Of a stretch of 64,000 nucleotides of DNA, positions 11,627 to 24,020 are shown in pieces; within the stretch, counting starts at the first letter, position 1; each line of letters starts with the position of its first letter. The DNA lies in assembly GCA_900291925.1 (NCBI GenBank), contig UWYS01000008.1, positions 434,001 through 498,000 on the forward strand. The letters are read 5' to 3'. This DNA comes from Thecaphora thlaspeos (lineage: Eukaryota > Basidiomycota > Ustilaginomycetes > Urocystidales > Glomosporiaceae). Below the pieces are notes generated by a model. It saw only the letters and a program-made list of their open reading frames with translations, was not told the origin of the DNA and made no database searches. Position numbers and translations under genes: made by a program.

Positions 11627-12872
11627 GCGCGTAGCGTCACGCACACACTGCTCGCGACGTCTCTTGGCCTCTTCGTGCTCCTCGCTCGCCCGCGTCTTCT
11701 GCCTCTCGATCCCGGACAAGGTTCCAAAGAGAAAAGCGATGGGGCTACCGCCATGGATCAGACAGCAGCGCCCGACGCAGGCAGCAAGGGGCGCCCTCGC
11801 TGGAACACGCTGCAGTGTCGGTGGACGGATCGCCGACAAGCCCTCGTCCAAGCAAGATCGCGGCGCCGAGCTTTCTAGGGAGCTCCGAGCAACTGTCCGT
11901 GACCCAACTTGATCCGACTCGACTCGACTCGACTCGATTCGACTCAACTCGCCTCGACACGACACGGCACGGCACGTTACGCCACGCCACGCCCCTTGTC
12001 TCAGCCTGCAGCCTCCTCTCCCCTTCCCTGCAACGCTCCGCTTCGTCCGGCATTGCCCTAGCCCACACCATTTGGCAGCCATCCCGTTCGAGCCAAAAGA
12101 CCGCACATCCAGCCCGACAATAAGCCATCCCCTTGCTACGCTTTTTCGAGCGCACGGTCGACGATCTTTCCCAGGCGACCGCCTCGGCTCCACTCCGCCT
12201 CCTTCTGCCACTCGTCGTTACCCCCTAACTTTCTATCCATTCTCTCTCTCTCCCCCTCTCTCGCTTCCCCCTCTGCCGCCCACCGGCCGCCGTGTCACAA
12301 CGTCCCAACCCGTCTCGTTCCCTAGCATTTCGCCCACGTTCCCTACACATTTCTCGATCGTTCCTGCAGCTCGCCTCTCGCTCGTCCATTCATTCGTTCT
12401 TTTCTCCCGCTGCATAGGCTCCTGACTCTCGTTCCTTGTTCCGCGTCTCTGTTCTTCCCACTCCATACGTCTTCGTCGCCTTGGGTCTGTCCACCTTCGG
12501 CCGACCCCTCTCACCACCATGTATACAACCAGACCCTTATAGCCCCGCCCGTCTTTCCCCCCCCTCCCCCACCTTTGTCCCTCTCGCAGTCTCTCTCAAA
12601 ATTGGTTCCATCGATCTAAGTCCGTCTACCCTCCATCCGGCGCGATGCAGAGCAGAAGCAGAGAGGTGTATCGACTCGATTTGACATTTCGTCAGATGGT
12701 GGTATGGCGATGGAGAGAGGAGGATAGGATACCAGCGGGACGGCTGTTTATGTTGAGATGAAGAGTTCGGCTGCGAGGTTGGTTGAACAAAGGGCCGAGA
12801 AGCGGTGCGTCAAGAAGGCAAATGATCAGCCCTCGGTATCCCTCCGCAAAGGACTCACTCGACGGCTCCTAA
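11627..12872. other. Convergent 3' region between RHO2 and RPN9
   Basis: Both flanking genes end here (1.25 kb tail to tail). The stretch is CT-rich, contains a pentamer repeat near 11915 and has no supported gene. The long minus-strand frame over RHO2 (11270-12211) is a shadow. Confidence 0.55.
11915..11946. repeat. (CGACT)n microsatellite
   Basis: Tandem GACTC/CGACT pentamers, slightly degenerate (CGATT, CAACT) at the right end, fading into CTCGACACGACACGG-type repeats. Confidence 0.75.
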
Positions 12873-14196
12873 TCAGGCAAGCGCGAATGACTCACGAGTC
12901 TGTTTCTTGACAAACTCTCCCACCTCCTGGACCTTTGAGCACCAACTCTTGAGTCTATTCTGCAACGCCTCAATCTGCCTCCGATCCAGTACGCGCGGCT
13001 GAACCCACGTGATCCTCGCGACCTGTTGGTCCTGGTCGATGGTACCCTTGATGAGCGTGAGGCTGAGCGCCTTCATGACGAGGTGCTCCACCTCGTCGAC
13101 GGGCAGCTTTGTCTCGATCGCCATTGTCTCAAACGAAATCGTACGGTCGTCCGACGCTCGTTTGAAGACGGACTCGATCAGTGCCATCAGGCAGATCTTC
13201 TGGCGGAGGAAGGGGAAGTTTTCAGAGAGGATGGCTTCCTTGGAGAGGTGTGGAGCGAGGGATTCGAAGCGTCCGATGTCGCCCGCGTTGAAGGCGAAGA
13301 GGAGGTCGGACAGCCACGAGTGGACGCTCGAGCTGAGTGAGGCGAGGATCGGGTGGAGGAGCTGCGGCATGGCGATGGCGTCGGGAACGAGGGACAAGGC
13401 AGGTATGCCGTAGTCAAGTGGTCAGCGAGAGCATCGTACCGAGCAGCGCGTACCGAACAGAATCTGTGCAGACAACGTGCCTCCGGGCCGCGCCCACTCG
13501 ACTCACCAGCTCTCCAAAGTTGTAGATGCTATCTCCGAGGAGCGCCGAAATGGCGAGGTCGTGGGCCCTCTGCACCCTATCCTCCTCCACCAGGTCGGCC
13601 TCTACATTGACGCAGGCGAGGTAGAGGAGCGAGTTCTTGTAGTAGTTTGCGTACTCCGCCTTGGCCTTGTAAAAGTCTCCACTGACACGGTAAAAGCTAG
13701 CATGCACCGCGGTCTCTACGGCATCAAAGGTATCGAGGATGGCGCCGCACCTATCCATGGCAGCCTTGGTCCCCTCGGTGTCGCCGAGGACGAGCTTGAA
13801 ATGCGCCGCCTCCATGCGCGCGTAGACGTAGGCGTCCTGCGTCTCTGGACTGTCAACCGTGATGACGAGATCCTCGAGGAAGGCGAGCGCCTTTGCCGGA
13901 TCGCTAAACTGCCTCGCCACGCGCACGCCGATGGCGGCGAGCTGGAGCTGGTTGATCTTTGAGCTGAACTTTGTGACAAAGTGCGTGTACAGGTCGATCT
14001 GGATGGGTGGTTGCGCCGTCTCTGGCCGCGCGAGGAACTCTTCGACGGCTAGCGTGAGTTGGTACCATAGCTTCTTTTGGTGCAGCTGCTTGAGGCGGAC
14101 GTAGAGAGGGCGGAGAGAGGTGGGTGTAGAGGTGGAAGAGGCGGCGGCGTCGAGGTAGCTGTGCGGGTCGTCGACGTCCATGGTGAATGTGGACAT
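12873..14196 (-). CDS. RPN9: 26S proteasome regulatory subunit RPN9 (PSMD13)
   Basis: Exon 1 is 14196-13507 and exon 2 is 13361-12873; the intron 13506-13362 is GTGAGT...CGCAG, phase 0; the product is 392 aa. The N-terminal two thirds are helical repeats (YVRLKQLHQKKLWYQLTLAV and similar), followed by IYNFGELLLHPIL, where the intron falls, and a PCI-type winged helix ending in VDEVEHLVMKALSLTLIKG and VQPRVL. Length and motif order agree with Rpn9, a lid subunit next to the deubiquitinase Rpn11 (family knowledge). The start MSTFTMDVDD was chosen over upstream in-frame Met codons because the upstream part is unconserved Ser/Pro/His-rich leader. Confidence 0.92.
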
Positions 14197-14785
14197 GGTG
14201 TGTGGAAGGGCGTGCGGATAGTGGTGCGCCGAAGAGTGCGTTCGAGTCCGCGTTGTCAGGTGGGTCGAGTAGAGGAGGGTGTGCTGGCTGATGAGCGTGC
14301 CGTGAAGAAGGGGTGCCGATGGTGTGGGTGAAGGAGAAGAGCAAGACGCTCGGTGCAGCGCCACGCCCAGCCAGGCCCGGCCGGGCCAGCCGCCCGTGCT
14401 CAAAGCCAGGACGCGTGTCCGATCACTTTCCCTTTAGCGATGCGGGCCGTGCGTGTGTACACATGCGTGTGTGGAGGTTGGTTTGCGCTGGCGCGCAATT
14501 TGAATTCGGCGTGGCTTTGCAAGGGCAAAGTGACAAGCGACCCCTGGCCCCTGCTCCCCCGGCCACCACCGTCCTTTTGGTACCATTGTGCGAGCGGACC
14601 GGCATATATGCTGCTCTGTTGCTCGTTTGGTCCCTCAACACACGCCCCCCCAGAGCCGCGCTACCTCCCTCGGTAATCTAAAAGTCAAAGCCCGCTTCGA
14701 ATCACTGAAGCCACCCTGTCGATCCCCTCTCCATCCTGCCCATGACATGTACTTAGCTCCTCCTTTCTTGATTCTTCCCACCACC
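14197..14785. other. RPN9 promoter and 3' flank of the next gene
   Basis: About 590 bp between two minus-strand genes; no coding signal seen. Contains TG-rich and CCACC-rich stretches only. Confidence 0.5.
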
Positions 14786-15214
14786 TCACGCCGCTTCTTC
14801 GTTACCCTCGGCACCACCATTCCTCAACACGTCCATCCTCGCATTGTTCCTCTTTGCCAAGAGCCTGAGCGACCTCTGCTTTTCAAGGTCGGTCAATTTG
14901 TTCCATCCCGAGATCCGCGAGATGGTACCGTCCGTGTTTACCTGGTGGGATCCAACAAGGATGTCACTTTCAGTTGCCTGCAGTCGTACGGTAATATGAC
15001 GGGAATACAGAAGGGGGACGAGGGCTGTACGTACAATGACAGGTCCTAGATGGTCCAGCTTGAATGCATCCCGTGGATCCTCACCCGTGGTTGTAGATGC
15101 CGGAACGTCAGAGGGTGCGGGTAAACCGAGCAGGAGAGGATTCGGTTGCTGCAAAGTTCCTTCTAGAGTCTTGGACTGTTGTATTGTGGATGTGTGTGGT
15201 GTTCCGTCGGACAT
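14786..15214 (-). CDS. Small conserved fungal protein, function unknown
   Basis: Exon 1 is 15214-15035 and exon 2 is 14941-14786; the intron is GTACGT...CACCAG, phase 0; the product is 111 aa. The N-terminal half is low-complexity (Ser/Thr/Pro). The core spans the splice junction: LDHLGPVIVNTDGTISRI followed by WNKLTDLEKQRSLRLLAKRN. I have seen this 'GP-VNxDGTxSRI-W-xLTxxExxRxxRLLxKRN' pattern in small proteins of many fungi but cannot name a function. No signal peptide or membrane segment. That the junction reconstitutes the conserved core supports the splice model. Confidence 0.75.
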   Translation of the reverse strand: MSDGTPHTSTIQQSKTLEGTLQQPNPLLLGLPAPSDVPASTTTGEDPRDAFKLDHLGPVIVRTALVPLLYSRHITVRLQATESDILVGSHQVNTDGTISRISGWNKLTDLEKQRSLRLLAKRNNARMDVLRNGGAEGNEEAA

Positions 15215-16651
15215 GGTGGCGAGGCGGGTGATGGAAGAAGGGAGGACGGAAAGGTGGGCGCGAGAGAGGGAGCGAGGAAGGAGGCTTCCAAAAACAATAC
15301 AAGCTCCTCCACATCCGCTCTCACGCGTTGGACCCTCTGGTGTGCTGCACGGCCGCCCGATCACCCACCCTCAACGCGCTCAGTCGGCGAACCAGCGGAC
15401 GGCCGGTCCTTGCCGACCCTCTCTGCTCGCATACATACACGCAGCTGTCCCTCTCGCGACGGCTTCGCTGCCCCGTCGTCGGCTCTGATGGCGGCTCTCC
15501 ACTGAGGTCACTCCAGCATGGCACGACGTACACCGCCTTCTAGTCAGTCGTAGATGTCTACCTGAGCTCATGGCATGAAAAGACGTCAGGAGTAGCATAT
15601 AGCCAACCCTAGCCTTCGTGCGGAAACCACGTCGGTGCGAGCAACACGTTCAAGGACAAACCGAGAGAGGCAACGAGCACAAGACCCTTTCGGCTTCTAC
15701 GATCCCTTCCTCTCTTACGACTCTTGACTACTTCAGCACCCAGGTCCGTTCGCTCTGACCTTTGGCCTGTTTCAAAGCAGAATCGGCTCAACGCAATCCC
15801 AGTCTCTCTCTTGGCTAGCGGGACGGACGTAGCGGGACGGACGTAGCGGGCCGCACACTTCTCCACACGCCTACAGTACGTTGACGGTCGGCAACATCCG
15901 GGAAGCTTCCTCCCTCCCTCCCTACCTTCCTCTCCCCTTTTCCCCTTCGTTCTCTTCTTTTACAGATACAGAGTCAAGAGAGTAGTGCATGCACAGCGCC
16001 CCCCCCCCCCCCCCCCCCACCCCCGCGGACAAAGACAGGGTTCAAGTCTCCCCTCCACCACGCACTCTCCATGCAAACAGAGATGTAACTAGTCCTGGGT
16101 GTTCCTCTGATGCTTTCACCATCCCCCTTTTTCCCCCTTGGGCCTCGTCGGCTTGTTCCCTACCTAGCATTTACTCTGACCGCCGTCGCCTTCGGAAAGA
16201 TCCGTCCCCGACTTTGCCCTGACCGCGTCCACATCACCCTGATCGTCCGTCGTGCTCCGTCTCCCGTCCTTCCGGCTCGCAGTCACAGCTTGCTTGGTCG
16301 GCATTCCAACCAGCCCTGTTTCGCCCGCCCGACCACGACGTTCTGGCTCGCCATGTACGGTGCGCGATGCGAGCATACAGTCGCACGACAAGCAGTCACA
16401 GCACACCAAAACACAGCACAACACACGACAAGGTGGAGCGAGGTTCAAATGTGTCTTTTCACTGCGACATTCGCACTACCACAGGGTACCGAAGAACAGT
16501 GTAAGCAGAGCATCAAGAGCTTAGAGCCTCGAGCTTCCTCTGTGGTCGTGAGACAAAAGGGACAAGCATGTCGGTCGACGCCGGTCAGCTCTTGAGTGGA
16601 TCGTCACAGCGTGTCCGCGCCGCAGGGTAGCGAGAAAGGCCGAGTCCTTAC
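15215..16651. other. Intergenic region downstream of GAPDH
   Basis: 1.4 kb without a separate gene. It holds a 20-nt poly-C tract, two copies of AGCGGGACGGACGT near 15828-15850, and the putative 3' intron and alternative last exon of GAPDH at 16651-16521 (see findings). Confidence 0.5.
15999..16018. repeat. Poly-C homopolymer
   Basis: Twenty consecutive C residues followed by A and a short second C run. Such tracts are length-unstable and error-prone in sequencing; the exact length should not be trusted. Confidence 0.9.
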
Positions 16652-18217
<1,566 letters not shown>

Positions 18218-19532
18218 GTTGTGTAGGGTGTATGTGTGTGTGGTGGTGGTGGTGATGGTGGAGGAGGAGGGGGGAAGGATAAGGAGGGGAAGCAAGAAGG
18301 AACGCTTGACCTTTTTGAGCACAGGCGGGCGCGGAGGCCTAAGCCCGGCGCGCAAGGATCGATGAGACGGACGGACGCATGGGCCTAGCTGCTGGCCCGC
18401 CTGGGCACGATCCGATCTGGGTGCGGGTTGGCCTTCCTCGGCGCTTTCCGTCCAAGCCGTGCTCGCACGGGTTTTTCTTCCTCCTTCCGTGGCCTTGCGG
18501 CGGCGCTGCGAAAAGGCAGACGCTCCGCCCGCTGGAATCGATCGCCTCCTGGCCTGCCTACCTTGCTGAGTCACCCCTTCGACGGCACCCTTTTTTCCCT
18601 GGTTAGCCTTCTGTTTGATTTTTTGTTGGGAAGACGCTGTGTGTACGTGCCTCTGTATCCGCCGTCTTGCCTTGCCGTCATTTACTATTGTTATTATTCC
18701 AGGCGAGCTGCTCCGGTGACAGGATGGGCCTTGTGCTCAGAGAGCGGGCTCAGCAGGATGAGAGGGCACGATGCTAAGTTATATTACTTTGCTCCAGCTC
18801 CGGTCGGTCGGCCTTATCGACAGGTCGACAAGTAACTAACTTACATGGATACCGTACACGGCTCGCCACACACGTTCGGTCACGATCCACCTCTTGCTCT
18901 CCGGCAGGCCATGGGCAAGGCGATATGAAAATCTCTCCGCAATCAATCGGCACATCGGCGAGATGGGGGGAAACAGAGGACATCTCGCCGTCGTCTCGTA
19001 TCAGCGTTTGATCTCGGTCGCTTTCGGTCGGTCTCCTGTTGTCAGTGCGTCGCCCCGGACCCCCACGGCCCCTCCTCCGCCACATGGCGTGCAAGATGGC
19101 CTTGTTGATAGTGCTGCGGCAAGCCCGCCCTCAAACGCTTCGGATCTCTTACTGCTTTGTCCCCTCGTCAACGCCCAGTGTATGTATACGGCTCCATTGT
19201 CGCTGATAATGATGCCATTTTCATTCGCTCTCACCTCCCTGCTTCTTCCGAGAAAGGGTGAGAGAGAGAGAGAGAGACAGAGGCCGGGGTGAACGGAAAG
19301 TAGAGGGACGACTGAATCTGTTGCTACAAGTTATGCTGTGATCTCTAGAGTAGTACTGAGTATGCTTCGGATGCAGGGAAGAGCGAGGCGGATAGAGAGC
19401 AGGGGCGGAGCACGTAAAGAGAGAGGGAGAGAGGTGTGAAGGAGGATAACGGCGACGATGCTGGCGGCCAGGGTGTGATGCGATCAACGGGCGAGGACAG
19501 GATGAACGGCCGGAAGAGCCACGCGGGCCCTC
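18218..19532. other. GAPDH promoter and RPO41 3' flank
   Basis: 1.3 kb without a gene. The GAPDH-proximal part is CT-rich on the minus strand; the RPO41-proximal part has GA-rich microsatellites (for example 19259-19275). Confidence 0.5.
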
Positions 19533-22500
19533 CTACGAGAAGAAGTAAAGCGACTTCTGGATCTCGTTGACGTCAAAGTTGCCCTTCTTGGGGAGGGGCG
19601 GGAGGATGTCTTCGAGGTCGACAAACTTGGCCTTAAAGCGCTCCTCCCACGTCTGGTCGTCCTTGCGCGAGCGAGGCTTGCTGGCTTTCTTCGCGGCAGA
19701 CTCGGACGTCGAGAGCGAGGTGCCCTCCCCGTCGATGTCCATGCTCTCTGCAGAGTCGGCGTCCTCCGCCTCGGAGCCAGAGAGGCTCTCCTCCTGGTCG
19801 CCGAACTGGACAACGTCATCGTCGCCCTCCTCGTCCTCGCCCAGCTCCTCTTCCGAGGCGAGGCCGCGCCCGCGTCGGCTACTGCCGGATCGTTCAAGCA
19901 TGATCTCGCCCTGCTCTCCCTCGAGCTTGGCCACCTTCTCCTCCGGCAGCACCACCACCGTCTCCGGGTCCTCCTTGCTGGACCGCTTCTTGCGCGACAC
20001 CGGGCCGAGCGAGACGACGGGGACCTTGTAGCCGGCGTAGCGCTCGAGGAACTCGTCGCGCAGCCGCGGGAGGATGTCCTGCGTGTGGAGGCGGATGAAC
20101 GTCTCGCGGATCATCTCGCTCATCGTATCGATGTCGCAGGCGTGGGTCCAGTAGCTATCGTGGACCGAGGCAAACGTCAACCCCGCCGCGTGGCACTCGA
20201 GCGCCGTCAGGATCATGTGCGTCGCATCGAGCGAGTGGATGAAGTTCGGCGGGAAGGCGCTGGCCTGCTTGCCCGGCGAGACCTCCGAGTTGGAGAGCGG
20301 GTCGTGGATGAAGACCGTCTGCATCGCCGTCGAGATCTGGCGCTTCTTGACCTTGCGGTACGGCTGGACGACCGGCAGGCCGAGCGCCGTCGTCCAGATG
20401 ACCGAGGTCATTTGCTCCTTGACGATGCGGTCGGCGCGCGCCGGGTCACGGCTGAAGCCTTTTGCGGCCGCACGCTTCGACGTCGTCTCGAGCGGCTCGT
20501 ACGGCCGCGTCGCCTCCTCGACGCGCGCGGCCGGGATCGACTTGGCGATCATCTTGGCCGAAGCCGAGAGCCAGTCCTGGATATTTTGGGCACCCTGGAA
20601 CAGGTCGCCGATGCAGCTCATGATGACCTTGGCCATGTAGCTGGCGGCCGAGAAGAGGTCCTCGGCGGGGACGTCGCCGCGGTCAGCGAGCTGCCGCATC
20701 ACTTGGTTCTTGGCGCCGACGAAGGTGACGCCGTATACAGTCGTCATGACCGTCTGCTTGACAACCTTGCGGGTGACCTTGCCCTGGAGCAACTGAGCCA
20801 GGCGGTCGCCCTTAGCCGCGTCGTCGTCGAGCACCTGGATGACGAGCTCAGCGACGCCCGAGTAGACGTCGGCAGGACGGTCGCCGCCTGAGAGGTTGAC
20901 CTGCTTGGCGCCCTGAAGATCGCCGCCGAGCGCGGCGTAGTGCTGGAGACCGTTACACGTGCCGTCCTGATGAACGGGCAGCCCGGACTCGTACGCCTGC
21001 GGGCCATCAGAATGGTCGAGGGCAGCGCGCAGCTCTATGCAGGTGGCGAGGCACTGCCAGGGGTCGTCGGCGTCGAGCCACCAGCGCTTGCCGCCAAGCG
21101 GGTTGGTGGCGCTGTCGCGGATGTCGGCCTCGTGCTCGATGGCGAATTGCTCACGCTCGGCGAAGCTAGCCTTGTCGTAGCCGTAGACGTTGGCCAGGTG
21201 GATCCGCAGCCAGCGGAGGCCGGCGTCGCCGAGCGGCTTGGCGTCGGAGAACTTGAGCAGGCCGCGGCACAGGTCGTTGCCGATGTGGTTGAGATGCGGC
21301 GGCATCGGGTAGGCGCGGCCGCGGAAGTCCATATTGTGAGGGAAGTAAAACTTCTCGCTGAGGAAGGCTCGGGCAATCTCAAGCTTGTAGTTGACGTCGC
21401 ACCGCTGCGAGTGATTGGCGGCGCGCTGCGAGTTCCACTGCTTAAGCCGCTGAAGGTAGACGGAGCGCGCCTTGATGTCCTGGTCGTAGTTGTGAGGCTT
21501 CGATGGCTCGGGGATCTCCATCTCGATCGGTGGCATGTCGGCCACGCTCTTGCCCGAGTTCCAGACCTCGAGCATCACGTCAAAGATTGGGCGGTTGATC
21601 TTCCACGACGTCTGTCCGAGCACGTCAAGGGCCGCGAGCACCGTGTCGAGGCTGCCGTTCTCCGAGGCGGCGCGAAGGTACGAACCCTGCTCGGCACTGT
21701 CCTTGAAGCGCATCGCGCTCTGGCGGACTGAGTAATAGCCGCCCGAGTCGTGCGTGGTCCAGGGCTTCGGCGGGACCAACATGGGCAGATGGCGCGGGTG
21801 GAGCGTCTCCTGCATCGAGTCCTTGTCGAGGCGCTTGGCGATGGCGTCGTTGAGCTTGATGACGCCGAGCTTCTTGCCGCCGAGATACTGGTAGGCCGAG
21901 TAGAACGCCGGCTGGTCTTCCTCCCACAGCACGCCATCGCGGTCGGTCGCCTTACGATGGACCGTGGCGACCTGAAGCAGGTGCTGAACGAGATAGCTAC
22001 CGACGCGCGCCCGGACGATCTGCGTCCAGCGCGGGATCTGGGACATGACGCCGTCCTTCTCCATCTGCTCCTGTCGCGCCTTGATCTCGCGGCGCGCCGC
22101 CAGATCGATGAGACCGCGCTTCTTGAGCACCGTCTGGGCGGCGTGGGCGTTCTGGAAGATCTGCGGGTTCTTGCGGACCACCTCGGCGTGGTACTCGAGC
22201 TCAATCGCCCGACCGACGGCAATGAGGGCGCGCGTCGTCTTCATCCCGTCGGCAACGCCGCCGTAGCCCGACATGCGCATCAGCTCAAGGATGGTGATCA
22301 GCGCGAGCTTCGACGGCGGCAGGAGGCGGAGAAAGGGGAGGATCTGGAGCTCCATGACGGGCGCCCCCCGCCTCACCGATCCGTCCTCGGCCTGCTGGAT
22401 CCGCCCAATGTCCTCCTGGAGCGCCGACTGGAGCTTGTTGTACCACTCCCACATCCAGGTCTGGAGCTGCTTCGACTGAAGCGCACCCGTCGTCTGTAAG

Positions 22501-24020
22501 CCGAGCTCCTCCATCTTTTCAACCGAGTGCTCGAGCCGCTTGCGCGCCGCATCGAGCGCGCTGTGCTCAAGCCACTTTTGCCGCTCGTAAGGGTCGCTTA
22601 TGTTTATGCGGGCCTCCTGCACGATGGATAGGTTCTCACGCAGCGAGGTAAGATTGAACGGCATCTCGTCCGCCGCGGCGCCGGGGTCCTTGCCCAGCCG
22701 GCTCGCCTTGGACGTCGTCTTGACTGGCAGCAGCTCCGGAACGCCATAGAGCGGGTTGACGAGCTTCGAGGCGCTGGTCGATGCCTCGGTCGCCGCGTTC
22801 TGGCCCTCGAGAATGCCTTGGACCGAGTCGAGCTCGTGGACGACGGCGGTGTCTCCGACCTCCGAGGCCGCGGTGCTAAGCACCCGCAGCACCAGCATCA
22901 CGTCCGGCTCACCCTCTCGCGGCTTGTCGTCCTGGCCGGCGATCGCAGTCGGTTCCTCAGTGGCGGCCGAGCTCTGCGGCAGGAAGACTGGCGACGTCAG
23001 CATCGACTCGAGCGAGACCCCGGAGCGTTTGGCGGCACTGATCAACGTCTCGATCGACGGCGCCGATGATGGGTAGCGTCCGCCTCGCTGGAGCCCGACG
23101 ATTCCGCGCGCCATGGTCGCAAAGGTCGAGGCAGCCGGCTTGAGGTCAGCCGAGGGAGGGCCACCAGGCGAGACGGGCTCGCCGCCCTGCTCCATGTCGT
23201 GCCACAGATCCCAAGCCCGCGAGAGCCACTCGCTGGTCCCCTCGAGCGACTCGGCTGTGTAGGCCTTGCGAAGGTAAGCCTGTAGCATGGCGTTGTACGT
23301 CCAAATCCCGATCGGGGACTCGTAGTGATGCATCGCGCCGACCGCGCTGGTGGACTCGCGTTGGCCGCCATCGGGCGCGTCTTCGTGGTTGCGGTACTCC
23401 CACGCCTCGCGCATCCTAGTCTGCGCCTGGTTGCGGAGGTCGGAGAAGAGCTTGTGGGCGCGGCTGACGAGGCCGGTGCCGAGGCAGGCCTTGAGAATGC
23501 CGATGAACTCGACCGACTTGGAGGCTGGGTAGAAGGTCTCGTCGAGGTTGGTCATGGTGAGGCCGGAGAGGTCGCCAAACGAGAGCCCAGAGAGCGGGTC
23601 CTCATTAAGAGGGACCTTGGCGCGGAGCCTGCGCATTACGGCCTGACGCTCGCCGACGTCTGGCGGCAGTGGCGTCGGCAGTTTTGTCAGCGGCGAGCCG
23701 ATTCCGTACGAGTAGGGCATGAAGTTTTTCCGCCTGTCCTTCCAGGCGTGCGGATGCGGTGGCTGGCCGTCGAGGTGCGCCGACGAGGCGGCGGAGGACG
23801 AAGGGTCTGCTGTCGAGTCCGGTGGCGCCGGATACGCCTGACGAGCCGGCGCTTTTGAGCTGAAGGATGTACGTTGTGTTCTAAGAAGAAAACTGCGGCT
23901 CCGGAGCTGGAGGAGCTGCGGCCCGAACGTCGACGGACCAGCGACGGCCAATGGTGAGAGGGATGAGGAGCATGCTGCTAGCTGCGCCCGCCGGAGAAGA
24001 GCGGCCTGTTTTGGGATCAT
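19533..24020 (-). CDS. RPO41: Mitochondrial DNA-directed RNA polymerase
   Basis: A single 1495-codon frame. The Arg/Ser/Ala-rich N-terminus looks like a mitochondrial presequence. The first ~750 residues correspond to the N-terminal extension and PPR-like part. The T7-like catalytic domain follows: DFRGRAYPMPPHLNHIG, the first catalytic Asp in HQDGTCNGLQHYAALGGD (about residue 1017), the O-helix region KVTRKVVKQTVMTTVYGVTF, and the second catalytic Asp in VHDSYWTHA (about 1288). The extreme C-terminus LPPLPKKGNFDVNEIQKS.YFFS is the family's conserved end. Between about 1335 and 1460 is a long acidic and Lys/Ser-rich insertion just before that end. It transcribes the mitochondrial genome. Being intron-free is notable next to its multi-exon neighbours. 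Confidence 0.96.
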   Translation of the reverse strand: MIPKQAALLRRAQLAACSSSLSPLAVAGPSTFGPQLLQLRSRSFLLRTQRTSFSSKAPARQAYPAPPDSTADPSSSAASSAHLDGQPPHPHAWKDRRKNFMPYSYGIGSPLTKLPTPLPPDVGERQAVMRRLRAKVPLNEDPLSGLSFGDLSGLTMTNLDETFYPASKSVEFIGILKACLGTGLVSRAHKLFSDLRNQAQTRMREAWEYRNHEDAPDGGQRESTSAVGAMHHYESPIGIWTYNAMLQAYLRKAYTAESLEGTSEWLSRAWDLWHDMEQGGEPVSPGGPPSADLKPAASTFATMARGIVGLQRGGRYPSSAPSIETLISAAKRSGVSLESMLTSPVFLPQSSAATEEPTAIAGQDDKPREGEPDVMLVLRVLSTAASEVGDTAVVHELDSVQGILEGQNAATEASTSASKLVNPLYGVPELLPVKTTSKASRLGKDPGAAADEMPFNLTSLRENLSIVQEARINISDPYERQKWLEHSALDAARKRLEHSVEKMEELGLQTTGALQSKQLQTWMWEWYNKLQSALQEDIGRIQQAEDGSVRRGAPVMELQILPFLRLLPPSKLALITILELMRMSGYGGVADGMKTTRALIAVGRAIELEYHAEVVRKNPQIFQNAHAAQTVLKKRGLIDLAARREIKARQEQMEKDGVMSQIPRWTQIVRARVGSYLVQHLLQVATVHRKATDRDGVLWEEDQPAFYSAYQYLGGKKLGVIKLNDAIAKRLDKDSMQETLHPRHLPMLVPPKPWTTHDSGGYYSVRQSAMRFKDSAEQGSYLRAASENGSLDTVLAALDVLGQTSWKINRPIFDVMLEVWNSGKSVADMPPIEMEIPEPSKPHNYDQDIKARSVYLQRLKQWNSQRAANHSQRCDVNYKLEIARAFLSEKFYFPHNMDFRGRAYPMPPHLNHIGNDLCRGLLKFSDAKPLGDAGLRWLRIHLANVYGYDKASFAEREQFAIEHEADIRDSATNPLGGKRWWLDADDPWQCLATCIELRAALDHSDGPQAYESGLPVHQDGTCNGLQHYAALGGDLQGAKQVNLSGGDRPADVYSGVAELVIQVLDDDAAKGDRLAQLLQGKVTRKVVKQTVMTTVYGVTFVGAKNQVMRQLADRGDVPAEDLFSAASYMAKVIMSCIGDLFQGAQNIQDWLSASAKMIAKSIPAARVEEATRPYEPLETTSKRAAAKGFSRDPARADRIVKEQMTSVIWTTALGLPVVQPYRKVKKRQISTAMQTVFIHDPLSNSEVSPGKQASAFPPNFIHSLDATHMILTALECHAAGLTFASVHDSYWTHACDIDTMSEMIRETFIRLHTQDILPRLRDEFLERYAGYKVPVVSLGPVSRKKRSSKEDPETVVVLPEEKVAKLEGEQGEIMLERSGSSRRGRGLASEEELGEDEEGDDDVVQFGDQEESLSGSEAEDADSAESMDIDGEGTSLSTSESAAKKASKPRSRKDDQTWEERFKAKFVDLEDILPPLPKKGNFDVNEIQKSLYFFS

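Noticed and set aside
11270..12211. 313-aa minus-strand frame over RHO2 3' end
   Set aside because: Antisense to the last RHO2 exon; composition-driven, no domain.
20085..20891. 268-aa and other long plus-strand frames inside RPO41 (also 20940-21731, 21750-22499, 23325-23858)
   Set aside because: Complement-frame shadows of a GC-rich conserved gene; Arg/Val/Leu-rich with no motif.
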